Of a DNA stretch of 64,000 bases, positions 20,601 through 26,437 are shown one piece after another. The stretch is from Actinomyces gerencseriae DSM 6844. Its GTDB lineage: Bacteria; Actinomycetota; Actinomycetes; Actinomycetales; Actinomycetaceae. The stretch covers positions 1-64,000 of the forward strand of contig NZ_AUBN01000010.1 in assembly GCF_000429265.1 (NCBI RefSeq), given 5' to 3'. Under the pieces are notes generated by a model. The model had not been told where the DNA came from. It worked only from the letters and a program-made list of their open reading frames with translations, and did no database searches. The stretch's first letter is position 1. Every line of letters begins with the position of its first letter. The position numbers and the translations under genes are program-made.

Positions 20601-21294
20601 GGTCTCCAAGCACGACACGTCCACGAGCGCCAACGACCCCAACGAGTCCGAGCTGCACACGCGCCTGGCGCGCGCGTTGGGACGCTCCGAGGGCAACCCG
20701 CTGGTGGTCGTGTCGCAGAAGACGATCACCGGTCACGCCAAGGGCGGCGCCGCGCTGTTCCAGGTCGCCGGTCTGGCCGAGATCCTCGCCACCGGCGTGG
20801 CTCCCGGCAATGCGAGCCTCGACGTGGTCGATGCCCCGCTGGTCGAGGACGCCTTCTGGGTCTGGCCGCGCACGCCCATCCGCCTGTCCGGCCGCGGGGG
20901 CGAGTCCGGTCGAGTCCCGGGCGCCGGAGTGGTGCGCGCCGGATTGCTGACGAGCCTGGGCTTCGGGCACGTCAGCGGTCTCATCGCCCTCGTCCATCCC
21001 GGCGCCTTCGAGTCCGCTCTGCGCCAGTCGGGCGGCCAGGAGGCCGTGGACGCCTGGCTGGCCAGCGCGAACGCCCGCCTGGCCTCGGGCACGCGCCGCC
21101 GTCGTGCCGGCATGATCGGCCGGGCGTCGCTGTTCGAGCAGGTCGAGGGACGGCGGCTCGGTCAGGAGACCAGGCGCCGCGACCCGCACGAGGTCGAGGC
21201 CGCCATGCTCCTCGACCCCGGGGCGCGGCTGGGCGCCGACGGCGTCTATCACGCTGGTGAGGGGACGGGCGCGGGCTCCGGTCAGGAGGTCTGA
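11677..21294 (+). CDS. fas: type I fatty acid synthase multienzyme
   Basis: A 3205-residue single-chain synthase of the actinobacterial/fungal architecture. Order: acetyltransferase (GHSQG, S182), enoyl reductase (SGMTPTTVDPE block and FMN-binding barrel), hot-dog dehydratase (GDFNPIH, D1306/H1311), malonyl/palmitoyl transferase (GHSLG, S1515), acyl carrier domain (GVSSRRNQ, phosphopantetheine serine S1899 or S1900), ketoreductase (VVTGVAPRSI nucleotide site), and ketosynthase (C2827 in SACATA, then KHDT and KTITGHAKGG histidines). No phosphopantetheinyl transferase domain is fused; acpS follows. An Ala/Pro/Ser-rich linker (about 1815-1860) precedes the carrier domain. GTGAGG 6 bases before the ATG at 11677 supports this start; ATG at 11782 is an alternative. 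Confidence 0.97.
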   Translation: MTERSASPATAPVAAAPADQPTPPTEDPSTTTEDRMSTQPTTSTTVEAAVAPTSAERLSRGEPYVLAFGGQATPWRATLDEFVGLDRDLASVLVGVDAAVAARLAPVATDLLTITPRGARFLTDDAVPVTPAVASADGAAADTADISVPGILFAQHAAIASLPGAGVDATGPAAPAVAIGHSQGVLGVALLRALTGADAVDDERVVEVHAIARLIGAAAARTTRRLDLGTVGESTPMLSVRGVTRRELDAVLARVPGAQSLSVGVTNGRQAHILSGRPASLEAVVAALEVAARRSADDRKERRRGGAVLSPVTEFLATSVPFHTPLLAPAVEDVVAWAERAGLDAGLARDLAVAVLIDPVDWPASVAGALDSAGSHLVVDLGPGTVLTRLTEAVVAGTGTTVIPAGTARGVDDLDRPGAAPAPAVDRARFAPRLTRLPDGRLTLDTAFTRLTGRSAVLLSGMTPTTVDPEIVAAAANAGYWAELAGGGQTTATVLTENLAGLEAALEPGRTAAFNAMFMDRYLWNLHLGTQRLLSKARGAGAPVDGVVISAGIPELDEAVALLARLHAEGFPYVAFKPGTVDQIRQVIAIAKAVPDSPVIMQIEDGHAGGHHSWEDLDTMLLATYDAIRACDNLVVCVGGGIGTPERAADYLTGCWAEAYGVTAAPVDGVMVGTAAMTCLEARTNEDVKQLLVDTPGIDPAHAGGWVASGTSVGGMTSGLSHLRADLYEIDNSSARASRLIQELAGDDEAMNARRDEMIAALSRTAKPYFGDVEEMTYLAWATRYAELCVAPHAGRAATRADWADEGWYDRFLDLLHRIEARLSTADHGEIRTLFATEDDVLDADGALAALARSYPTAARTLVEPADAAWFVDLCRKHPKPVPFVPVLDADILRWWGTDSLWQSQDPRYTADQVRIIPGPVAVAGITTINEPVGHLLERFETAAVQALQTAGVPEQTAAGRLGTEVTASTLGAPVADATELVRTTPHVLWNGHLTINPARVLEPEAYAVIARPDVAEDAYDLDIRLDTHWDSTPGGDAVHAVRRLVVPLRLARAWDGAAPLVDPERISETMNDLLRATAGVGAVSIAGDLVERLPQVVPAVQGATDALGRPAAQPFGTVHARFTLADTLGADHGAVTADALPTSLSPAPLVPDALLGPCWPVVYAALGSVVEDGMPLIEGLLGAVHLDHTIDLHRSLAELHAQAGPGTVIQVDGWVAALEESSAGRVVDVRLQLTDAAEGSEGALVALMRERFAIRGRASGTAVPSAPEPAGGTGRPTAPAARRLLRRVTVTAPSDMTAFARVTGDFNPIHTSYHAAKVAGMEAPLVHGMWLSATAEQVAASTAADGTRNVLAGWTYVMLGTVELADRVEISVERTGLVRGGGLVLEVTCRIGDEVVSRGTAVTEPEPTAYIYPGQGIQTRGMGLDEMRISKAAREVWERADAHTRAELGFSVIALVRDNPTEMTARGVTYRHPEGLLNLTQFTQVALATVAMASTARLAEAGALVEGAAFAGHSLGEYTALSAYGRVMPVETTISIVFQRGSTMHTLVERDEHGASNYRMGALRPNQAGIKATDVEDYVARISERTGEFLQIVNYNLAGVQYAVAGTIKGLEALAADSRAKAEARGGKNPFMFVPGIDVPFHSEVLRPGVPEFRERLAALVPTDLDVERLVGRYVPNLVARPFELSPEFARSILDVVPSEPVRAVIENWGAWESRPVELARQLLIELLAWQFASPVRWIETQDVLLSSPDEGGLGVEHVIEMGLAASPTLANLASRTLMLPQHHGHHVTVHNVRRDEARVLATDTDPAVDLEESFELPAGEQPAAPVEATAPAEAPAAPAPAEAPSAPSAPSASSGPADDLPFTATDALTVLLAHAARIRPEQIGATDTTETLTNGVSSRRNQLLMDMGTELQLASIDGAADADMTALAATVAKGAPGYKAFGPVLTDAIRTGLGRLLGPSGVRPTRIAERVKGTWGLGEGWVSHVTADLFLGTREGASMRGDDLASLGSSAPVGSSGAVDALIDKAVQDVASAHGTAVAKPSAAGGAGGAVVDSAALDAFAATVTGQDGVLATTARTVLSALGLSDRVTVPADADDEAAATRALVEAVDAELGTGWLRSVTPSFDADRAVLIDDRWATAREDLARLGNGETPLDRARALLAPERFTGLGRAVADQAAWWARSLHETGAPRAAERAAIAEAIAAAAVRRPVAGDESVRWADDVAVVTGVAPRSIAAAVVGELLAGGATVVATSSRLTHERLAFAKDLYREHATAGARLWMVPANLASYRDVDALADWIGHDQVVTSGGSSKLIKEALVPTLLFPFAAPRVSGTLSDAGPEAESQTRLLLWSVERTIAALSAIGTDTHVDHRLHVVLPGSPNRGTFGGDGAYGEVKSALDAIVNRWRAERTWAERVTLAHPRIGWVRGTGLMGGNDPLVSAVEAAGVRTWDTREIAAELVALCTTEARARATAAPVLADLTGGLGEDVDLVALREQALARASEAARAGREDPTPATIKALPTPVVPTQPAAPDWGEVDASLEDMVVVISTGEVSTWGSGRTRREAELGMSGGDDVELTAAGVLELAWGMGLLTWHDSPRAGWYDTDGELVEESDIVERYRDEVVARCGIREFVDDGVIAPDAEEDVAVYLDRDITLSVADEATARTLEAADPEHTLVAPDTETGEWTVTRLAGSLARVPRRAALSRTVGGQFPVDFDPQRWGIPAAMAESMDPIASWNLVTAVDAFLSAGFSPAELLAAVHPGDVASTQGTGFGGMDAMRKMFVGRLLGQERPSDILQEALPNVVAAHVMQSYVGGYGSMVQPVSACATAAVSIEEGWDKIALGKADVVVAGAIDDISVESVVGFGNMNATAEAASMYAKGISARHFSRANDRRRGGFVEAEGGGTVILARASVAARLGLPVAGVIGFVSSYADGAHTSIPAPGLGALGAGRGGADSRLARALRALGVEADDIAVVSKHDTSTSANDPNESELHTRLARALGRSEGNPLVVVSQKTITGHAKGGAALFQVAGLAEILATGVAPGNASLDVVDAPLVEDAFWVWPRTPIRLSGRGGESGRVPGAGVVRAGLLTSLGFGHVSGLIALVHPGAFESALRQSGGQEAVDAWLASANARLASGTRRRRAGMIGRASLFEQVEGRRLGQETRRRDPHEVEAAMLLDPGARLGADGVYHAGEGTGAGSGQEV

Positions 21295-21322
21295 CGCGCC
21301 CCGTGCCGAACGCACTGCAACG

Positions 21323-21356
21323 TCGGCGCGACCGGCTCCCGGGCCGGTCGCGCCGA
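21323..21356 (+). terminator. 13-bp perfect inverted repeat after fas
   Basis: The arms 21323-21335 (TCGGCGCGACCGG) and 21344-21356 are perfectly complementary, separated by CTCCCGGG, which can itself extend the pairing. It lies 28 bp after the fas stop. It lacks a T-tract, as is usual for GC-rich actinobacterial terminators. It should separate fas from the downstream leaderless promoter and acpS. Confidence 0.7.
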
Positions 21357-21536
21357 TCGCGTCATCCGCCGTCCCGTCCTCCCCGCGCAGTGCGAGTGAG
21401 TCGGGAGTGGAGCGGGCCCCGGGCGCGTGCCCGGGGCGCCGACCGATCCCGACGCGAGGCGCATCGGATCGTCCCCGCGGAGCGGCTCGGGCGCCCGTGG
21501 CGGACGTCGCTCACCCCGTTCGGGCGGCGCATGTGG

Positions 21537-21542
21537 CACACT
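21537..21542 (+). promoter_or_regulatory. possible -10 of the short GNAT-like reading frame
   Basis: CACACT lies 6 bases before a GTG at 21549, the same geometry as the leaderless genes in this window, although the first base departs from TANNNT. Confidence 0.35.
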
Positions 21543-21548
21543 GCCGCC

Positions 21549-21752
21549 GTGAATTCCGCGGGCATGATGGGAACGACGGATGCACCAGGCACGGTGCTCA
21601 TCCGGCCCGTGCGGGCGGCCTTCAACGATGGGGCCGTGCGCTTCCACCGCCGTCCCGGCTTCACGGCGGTTCCGGGCTCCGAGCCCGCCCGCAATGGCAT
21701 CATTCCCCAGGTCGCCATGAGACGGCGGCCGGATGAGCGAGCCCGGGGATGA
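21549..21752 (+). pseudogene. internally deleted GNAT acetyltransferase remnant upstream of acpS
   Basis: A 67-residue frame from GTG 21549. It begins like the first strand of an acetyltransferase (TVLIRPVRAA) and then jumps directly to what looks like the GNAT C-terminal block (NDGAVRFHRRPGF, TAVPGSEPARNG), missing the roughly 100 residues between, including the acetyl-CoA loop. It therefore cannot be an active enzyme. It keeps a leaderless-type start signal, and its TGA overlaps the acpS ATG (ATGA), so it may now serve only to bring ribosomes to acpS. The alternative is a chance reading frame. The assignment rests on short similarity read by eye. Confidence 0.4.
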
Positions 21753-22264
21753 CGGCGTCGTCCGATCGCGGGCGCCGTCCGCGACTGCCGGAGGGGCCCG
21801 CGGGCCACGGCGCCGCAGGCGTTGGACTCGACCTGGTTCACGTTCCCGGCCTCGCCGAGCAGGTGACCCGGCCCGGCACCGTCTTCGCCGAACGGGTCTT
21901 CACAGCCCGCGAGCGCCGTGAGGCCCGTCGCCGCTCCGAGGACACGGGCTCGACCGAGGCCGAGCACCTGGCCGCCCGCTGGGCGGCCAAGGAGGCCTTC
22001 ATCAAGGCGTGGTCGCAGGCCCTCAACACCCGGGCGGGCGGGGCATCCGCCCCGGTGATCGTTCCCGACGACGTCGACTGGTCCGATATCGAGGTCGTCA
22101 CCGACCGTTGGGGCCGGCCCTCGCTGCGGCTGCGCGGCGCGATCGCCCGTGCCGTCGAGACGAGTCTGGGGGAGGGGAGCGGCCGGCCCGGCGCCTGGCC
22201 CGTCTCGCTGACCCACGATGGCGACTGGGCGGCTGCTATCGTCCTCGCGGTGACCTCCCCGTGA
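21749..22264 (+). CDS. acpS: holo-[acyl-carrier-protein] synthase
   Basis: A 171-residue phosphopantetheinyl transferase. GVGLDLVHVPG (Mg-binding Asp) and ARWAAKEAFIKAW (Glu/Lys of the CoA site) are the two AcpS signatures. It should attach phosphopantetheine to the carrier domain of the upstream synthase, which lacks the fused transferase found in fungal enzymes. About 24 N-terminal residues precede the conserved fold, so a later start is possible. It is separated from fas by a strong hairpin and a short GNAT-like remnant whose stop overlaps its ATG. Confidence 0.9.
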   Translation: MTASSDRGRRPRLPEGPAGHGAAGVGLDLVHVPGLAEQVTRPGTVFAERVFTARERREARRRSEDTGSTEAEHLAARWAAKEAFIKAWSQALNTRAGGASAPVIVPDDVDWSDIEVVTDRWGRPSLRLRGAIARAVETSLGEGSGRPGAWPVSLTHDGDWAAAIVLAVTSP

Positions 22265-22355
22265 GGCCCCATCGGGAGGGGGCGGCCGTGGACGCGCGCT
22301 CCGTGAGGGCGTCGAACGGCCCCGATGGGTACTGTGACCGGGGACTCAATCAGCG

Positions 22356-22361
22356 TAGAAT
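22356..22361 (+). promoter_or_regulatory. -10 element of dhaK, leaderless arrangement
   Basis: TAGAAT, 6 bases before the dhaK ATG at 22368, with GTGACC 16 bases further upstream as a plausible -35. No Shine-Dalgarno sequence fits between. Confidence 0.65.
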
Positions 22362-22367
22362 GGGCGC

Positions 22368-23372
22368 ATGAAGAAGCTCATCAATACCGTCGATAGCGTC
22401 GTTGCGGACGCCTTGGCGGGCATGGCCGCGGCCCATCCGGGCGCGCTCCGCGTCGACGTCGACCGGCGCGTCGTCTACCGCGCCACCCCCAAGGAGGAGG
22501 GGAGGGTCGCCGTGGTCTCCGGCGGCGGCAGCGGGCACGAGCCCCTTCACGCCGGCTTCGTCGGACCCGGCATGCTCGACGCGGCCTGCGCCGGCGAGAT
22601 CTTCACCTCACCGGTCCCCGACCAGATCGCCGCCGCCACGGCCGCCGTCGACCGCGGGGCCGGGGTCCTCCACATCGTGAAGAACTACACCGGCGATGTC
22701 ATGAACTTCGAGATGGCGGCCGAGCTCGTCGCCGCGGAGTCCGGCATCGAGGTCGCCACTGTCGTCACCGCCGACGACGTCGCCGTTGAGGACTCCGTCC
22801 ACACTGCCGGGCGCCGTGGCGTGGGCGTCACCGTCATCGTCGAGAAGGTCGCCGGCGCCGCCGCCGAGGAGGGCAGGGGTCTCGCAGACGTGGCCGTCGT
22901 CGCCCGGCGGGTTCGCGATCATGGTCGTTCCATGGGCGTGGCGCTCACCTCCTGCACCGTTCCCGCCAATGGCGGGCCCTCCTTCGACCTGCCGGACGAC
23001 GAGATGGAGATCGGCATCGGAATCCACGGCGAGCCCGGCCGCCGTCGGGAGAGGGCCGCCACCGCCGCCGGGATCGCCGAACGCCTCGTCGAACCGATCC
23101 TCGCCGAGCTCCCCGCCGGCGACGGGCACGGTGTCATCGCCCTCCTCAACGGCATGGGGGCCACTCCTCTCATCGAGCTCTACGTCATGTACGCCGAGGT
23201 CGCCGGCCTGCTCGAGTCGGCCGGCATCGCCGTCGAGCGCAGCCTCGTCGGCGACTACATCACGAGCCTCGACATGGCCGGCTGCTCCCTGACCCTCGTG
23301 CGCGCCGACGAGGAGATCCTGCGCCTGTGGGACGCCCCGGTGAGCACCCCCGGTCTGCGCTGGGGGCGATGA
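22368..23372 (+). CDS. dhaK: dihydroxyacetone kinase subunit DhaK
   Basis: A 334-residue substrate-binding subunit of the PTS-dependent dihydroxyacetone kinase. H220 in IGIHGEPGRR corresponds to the histidine that binds dihydroxyacetone covalently; GGGSGHEP and NYTGDVMNFEMA are the other family blocks. Works with DhaL, which carries ADP/ATP as a bound cofactor, and DhaM, which is phosphorylated by the PTS, to make dihydroxyacetone phosphate in the cytoplasm. It is first of a tight dhaKLM operon: its TGA overlaps the dhaL ATG. Confidence 0.96.
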   Translation: MKKLINTVDSVVADALAGMAAAHPGALRVDVDRRVVYRATPKEEGRVAVVSGGGSGHEPLHAGFVGPGMLDAACAGEIFTSPVPDQIAAATAAVDRGAGVLHIVKNYTGDVMNFEMAAELVAAESGIEVATVVTADDVAVEDSVHTAGRRGVGVTVIVEKVAGAAAEEGRGLADVAVVARRVRDHGRSMGVALTSCTVPANGGPSFDLPDDEMEIGIGIHGEPGRRRERAATAAGIAERLVEPILAELPAGDGHGVIALLNGMGATPLIELYVMYAEVAGLLESAGIAVERSLVGDYITSLDMAGCSLTLVRADEEILRLWDAPVSTPGLRWGR

Positions 23373-24055
23373 GCGTGGCGGCGGCCGGGATGACCAGGAC
23401 GAACGGAACCGCTGAGCCGATCGAGCCGACGGTGCTGACGGCCGCGGGGCTGGCGGCGTGGGTGCGCCGTACGAATGACCTCGTGAACGAGCACGCCGAC
23501 GAGCTCACCGAGCTGGACGCCGCCATCGGCGACGCCGATCACGGGACCAATATGAAGCGGGGGCTGGCCGCCGCCGTCGAGGCGCTGAGGCCGGTCCCCG
23601 AGACCCCGGAGGCCGTCCTGAAGAGGACCGCCATGGCCCTCATCTCGAAGGTCGGCGGTGCCTCGGGCCCCCTGTACGGCACCTTCTTCCTGCGCATGGC
23701 CGCCGCGACCGCGGGCCGCAGCGACCTCGATCTCGCCGCTCTCGCGGACGCGGTCGAGGCCGGCGTCGGTGGGATCGCGCAGCGCGGTCGGGCCGAGCCG
23801 GGGGAGAAGACCATGCTCGATGCCTGGCTCCCGGCCCTCGACCCCCTGCGCTCCGGCACGGACCTGCCGGAGGCCCTTCGAGCGGCGGCCGCGGCCGCCG
23901 ATGCCGGACGGGCGGCCACCGGGCCGATGCTCGCCAGGAAAGGCCGGGCCTCCTACCTCGGGGAGCGCTCCGTCGGGCACATCGATCCCGGGGCCTCCTC
24001 CACGGCTCTCGTCGTGCGCGCCCTCGCGGAGGTCGTCGATGGGAGCGCCACGTGA
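23369..24055 (+). CDS. dhaL: dihydroxyacetone kinase subunit DhaL
   Basis: A 228-residue helical nucleotide-binding subunit. LDAAIGDADHGTNM carries the three aspartates D50, D55 and D57 that hold the two magnesium ions of the bound ADP/ATP. It receives phosphate from DhaM and passes it to dihydroxyacetone held on DhaK. About 20 poorly conserved residues precede the fold. ATG at 23369 overlaps the dhaK stop, and its TGA overlaps the dhaM GTG. Confidence 0.95.
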   Translation: MSVAAAGMTRTNGTAEPIEPTVLTAAGLAAWVRRTNDLVNEHADELTELDAAIGDADHGTNMKRGLAAAVEALRPVPETPEAVLKRTAMALISKVGGASGPLYGTFFLRMAAATAGRSDLDLAALADAVEAGVGGIAQRGRAEPGEKTMLDAWLPALDPLRSGTDLPEALRAAAAAADAGRAATGPMLARKGRASYLGERSVGHIDPGASSTALVVRALAEVVDGSAT

Positions 24056-24459
24056 TCGGGCTCGTTCTCGTCTCGCACTCCCGGGAGCTCGCGCGTGCGG
24101 CGCTCGAGCTCGCCGTCGGGCTCGTCCCGGGTCTCGACGTCCGCGTCGAGCTCGCCGCGGGCCTGTCCGGGGGCGGTCTGGGCACCGACGCCACCGAGAT
24201 CGCGGCCGCCGTCGGACGAGCGGACGACGGCGACGGCATTCTCGTGCTGGCCGATCTCGGCAGTGGGATCATGAGCGCGGAGACGGCCCTCGAGCTGCTC
24301 GACCCGGGCGTCGCGGCCCGAGTGCGCCTGAGCCCGGCACCGCTCGTCGAGGGCCTCGTCGGCGCCTACGCGGCCGCCGGCATCGGCAAGACGCTCGATG
24401 ACGTCGCCGCCGAGGCCGAGACCGCCATCGAGGCCAAGCGCGTCCAGCTCACCACCTGA
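24052..24459 (+). CDS. dhaM: PTS phosphotransfer subunit DhaM (EIIA domain only)
   Basis: A 135-residue EIIA-Man-like protein with the phosphorylatable histidine H9 in GLVLVSHS and the GSGIMSAETALELL helix. It relays phosphate from HPr to the ADP on DhaL. Unlike the E. coli protein it has no fused HPr or EI-like domains, so it depends on the general PTS proteins encoded elsewhere. GTG start overlaps the dhaL stop. Confidence 0.93.
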   Translation: MIGLVLVSHSRELARAALELAVGLVPGLDVRVELAAGLSGGGLGTDATEIAAAVGRADDGDGILVLADLGSGIMSAETALELLDPGVAARVRLSPAPLVEGLVGAYAAAGIGKTLDDVAAEAETAIEAKRVQLTT

Positions 24460-24467
24460 GCCCGCTC

Positions 24468-24482
24468 GCCCCGCCCGGGGGC
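24468..24482 (+). terminator. short GC hairpin after dhaKLM
   Basis: GCCCC-5 nt-GGGGC shortly after the dhaM stop, without a T-tract. It is a weak candidate terminator, placed where one would be needed before the putP promoter. Confidence 0.3.
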
Positions 24483-24542
24483 AGGGCGCTGAGGGCCCGA
24501 AGGTCCCGTGAGGAGGACGTGCACGCGGACGCGCCTCCCGGC

Positions 24543-24548
24543 TAGGGT
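24543..24548 (+). promoter_or_regulatory. -10 element of putP
   Basis: TAGGGT about 38 bases before the putP ATG. Unlike its leaderless neighbours this gene has a short leader with a GAGGAGAG ribosome site. Confidence 0.5.
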
Positions 24549-24585
24549 GCGGTGGACAACCCGTTCCCCTGCACCGAGGAGAGTC

Positions 24586-26070
24586 ATGTCTCCCACGACG
24601 TCCGCCGCCATCTCGATGATCATCTACTTCGTCGGCATGGTCGTCATCGGCTGGTGGGCCTACGGCCGCAACGACTCTCTCGACGACTACATGCTGGCCG
24701 ACCGCGGCCTGGGCCCCGCGGTGACGGCGCTGTCGGCCGGGGCCTCGGACATGTCCGGCTGGCTCCTCATGGGGCTTCCCGGGGCCCTGTACGCCAGCGG
24801 CCTGGTCGAGTCGTGGATCGCCGTCGGCCTGACCGCGGGAGCCTGGCTCAACTGGCGCCTCGTGGCGCCGCGCCTGCGCACCTACACCGAGATCGCCGCC
24901 GACTCGATCACCATTCCCAGCTTCCTCGACAACCGGCTCCACGACTCGACGCACCTGCTGCGCTGGGTCAGCGGCCTGATCATCCTGGTGTTCTTCACCT
25001 TCTACGTCTCCTCCGGGATGGTCTCGGGCGGCACCTTCTTCGAGTCCTCCTTCGGCATGGACTACCGGCTGGGGCTGACACTGGTCGCGGGCATCACCGT
25101 CATGTACACCCTTGTGGGCGGATTCCTCGCCGTGTCCTACACCGATCTCGTCCAGGGTCTCATGATGGTCGCGGCGCTCGTCGCGGTCCCCGTCGCCGGC
25201 GTCGTCCGCCTCGGCGGCATCCGCGCCACCATCGATGCCGTCAGTGCGGTCGATCCGCACTACTGGGCGATGGTCGGCCCGACCACCTCGGTCATCGGCA
25301 TCGCCGGCTCGCTGGCCTGGGGCCTGGGCTACTTCGGTCAGCCCCACATCATCGTGCGATTCATGGCGATCCGGTCCCCGAAGGAGGCCGTCGCCGGGCG
25401 GCGCATCGGCATCGGGTGGATGCTCTTCGCGGTGGCGGGCGCCGCCGCCACCGCGGTCGTGGGGGTGGCCGTCTACCAGCGCGACGCCTCCGGCCTGGCC
25501 AACCCCGAGGCCGTGTTCATCAGCCTGGGTCGGCTGCTCTTCGACCCCTTCGTCGCCGGCTTCATGCTCGCCGCGATCCTGGCCGCCATCATGTCGACGA
25601 TCTCCAGCCAGCTGCTGGTGACCTCCTCGGCGCTCATCGAGGACCTGTACAAGCGGATCCGCGACGTGGAGCCCCCGCAGCCGCGCCTGGTCATGTACTC
25701 CCGGTTCGCGGTCCTGATCGTGGCCGTCGTCGCCGCCGCCATGGCATGGTCGCCCAACGACACGATTCTGGCCCTGGTGGCCTTCGCCTGGGCCGGCTTC
25801 GGAGCATCCTTCGGGCCGATCGTCCTGCTGTGCCTGTACTGGCGCCGGCTGACCGCGATCGGCGCGGTCGCGGGCATGGTCACCGGTGCGGTCGTGGTCA
25901 TGATCTGGGGAGGCCTCGATGGCGGCCCCGGCGGAATCTTCGACCTGTACGAGCTCGCCCCGGGATTCGCGGCCAATCTGCTCGTCGCCTGGGCCGTCTC
26001 GCGCGCGGGCCGCCCCGATCCCGCGGTCGAGGCCGAGTTCCGGGCTGCCGTCACCGCGGCCCGCCGATGA
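24586..26070 (+). CDS. putP: sodium:proline symporter (SSS family)
   Basis: A 494-residue membrane protein with about 13 predicted hydrophobic segments. The N-terminal half matches PutP closely: YMLADRGLGPAVTALSAGASDMSGWLLMGLPGALYASG near residues 35-72, a conserved sodium/substrate region, and ALVSYTDL-type repeats further on (VSYTDLVQGLMM). It imports proline with sodium for nutrition or osmoprotection. The ATG at 24586 has GAGGAGAG directly upstream. No proline-degradation gene is adjacent. Confidence 0.92.
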   Translation: MSPTTSAAISMIIYFVGMVVIGWWAYGRNDSLDDYMLADRGLGPAVTALSAGASDMSGWLLMGLPGALYASGLVESWIAVGLTAGAWLNWRLVAPRLRTYTEIAADSITIPSFLDNRLHDSTHLLRWVSGLIILVFFTFYVSSGMVSGGTFFESSFGMDYRLGLTLVAGITVMYTLVGGFLAVSYTDLVQGLMMVAALVAVPVAGVVRLGGIRATIDAVSAVDPHYWAMVGPTTSVIGIAGSLAWGLGYFGQPHIIVRFMAIRSPKEAVAGRRIGIGWMLFAVAGAAATAVVGVAVYQRDASGLANPEAVFISLGRLLFDPFVAGFMLAAILAAIMSTISSQLLVTSSALIEDLYKRIRDVEPPQPRLVMYSRFAVLIVAVVAAAMAWSPNDTILALVAFAWAGFGASFGPIVLLCLYWRRLTAIGAVAGMVTGAVVVMIWGGLDGGPGGIFDLYELAPGFAANLLVAWAVSRAGRPDPAVEAEFRAAVTAARR

Positions 26071-26110
26071 CGGTCATCCCGCGGTGTGACCTGCCAGTCA
26101 TCGGGGCGCA

Positions 26111-26139
26111 TTGTCGTGCCCGGGACCGTGGACTACTCT
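26111..26139 (+). promoter_or_regulatory. promoter of the FMN riboswitch transcript
   Basis: TTGTCG (26111-26116) and TACTCT (26134-26139) with an ideal 17-base spacer. The expected start falls a few bases before the first riboswitch helix at 26152. Confidence 0.65.
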
Positions 26140-26151
26140 CGCTACCAGCAA

Positions 26152-26290
26152 CGTGCTCCGGGGTCGGTGAAAGTCCGAGCCGGCGGTGACAGTCCGCGAC
26201 CCGGCCGTGCTGGTCCGCCGGACCGGCACGATCGGTTGAACCGGTGGAATTCCGGTACCGACGGTGAGAGTCCGGATGGGAGGAGGCACG
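26152..26290 (+). promoter_or_regulatory. FMN riboswitch (RFN element)
   Basis: All hallmarks of the RFN fold are readable. The closing helix pairs CGTGCTCC (26152-26159) with GGAGGCACG (26282-26290). Inside are GGTGAAAGTCC, GGCGGTGACAGTCCGCGACCC, GGTTGAACCGGTGGAATTCC and GACGGTGAGAGTCCGGATGGGA, the conserved junction and loop sequences. It senses flavin mononucleotide and normally shuts off riboflavin synthesis or uptake genes when FMN is plentiful. Here it precedes a two-gene ABC uptake cluster, identifying these genes as riboflavin-related. Confidence 0.95.
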
Positions 26291-26387
26291 AGGCACCCGG
26301 TCCGGGAGCGCCCTGAGCGGTGGCCGCCCACGCGGGCAGTTTCCGGTCACCAGGTGCCGCACGGCGCGAGTCCACGGCCGTCCGTCA

Positions 26388-26424
26388 CCCCGGAGCCTCC
26401 CGGGGCGCTCGCCTCGGGCGAGCG
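26388..26424 (+). promoter_or_regulatory. tandem hairpins before ribX ribosome site (expression platform)
   Basis: CCCCGG-6 nt-CCGGGG (26388-26405) is followed without a gap by CGCTCGCC-TCG-GGCGAGCG (26406-26424), and the next six bases, GAGAGG, are the ribosome site for the GTG at 26438. CCTC at 26412-26415, in the 5' arm and loop of the second hairpin, can alternatively pair with the GAGG of that site. This suggests control of translation rather than of termination. Confidence 0.5.
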
Positions 26425-26437
26425 GAGAGGACCTCGC

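Noticed and set aside
12247..21315. Several very long minus-strand frames within fas (up to about 1000 codons)
   Set aside because: All are antisense shadows of the synthase with low-complexity Gly/Val/Asp/His content. No start signals, ribosome sites or domains.
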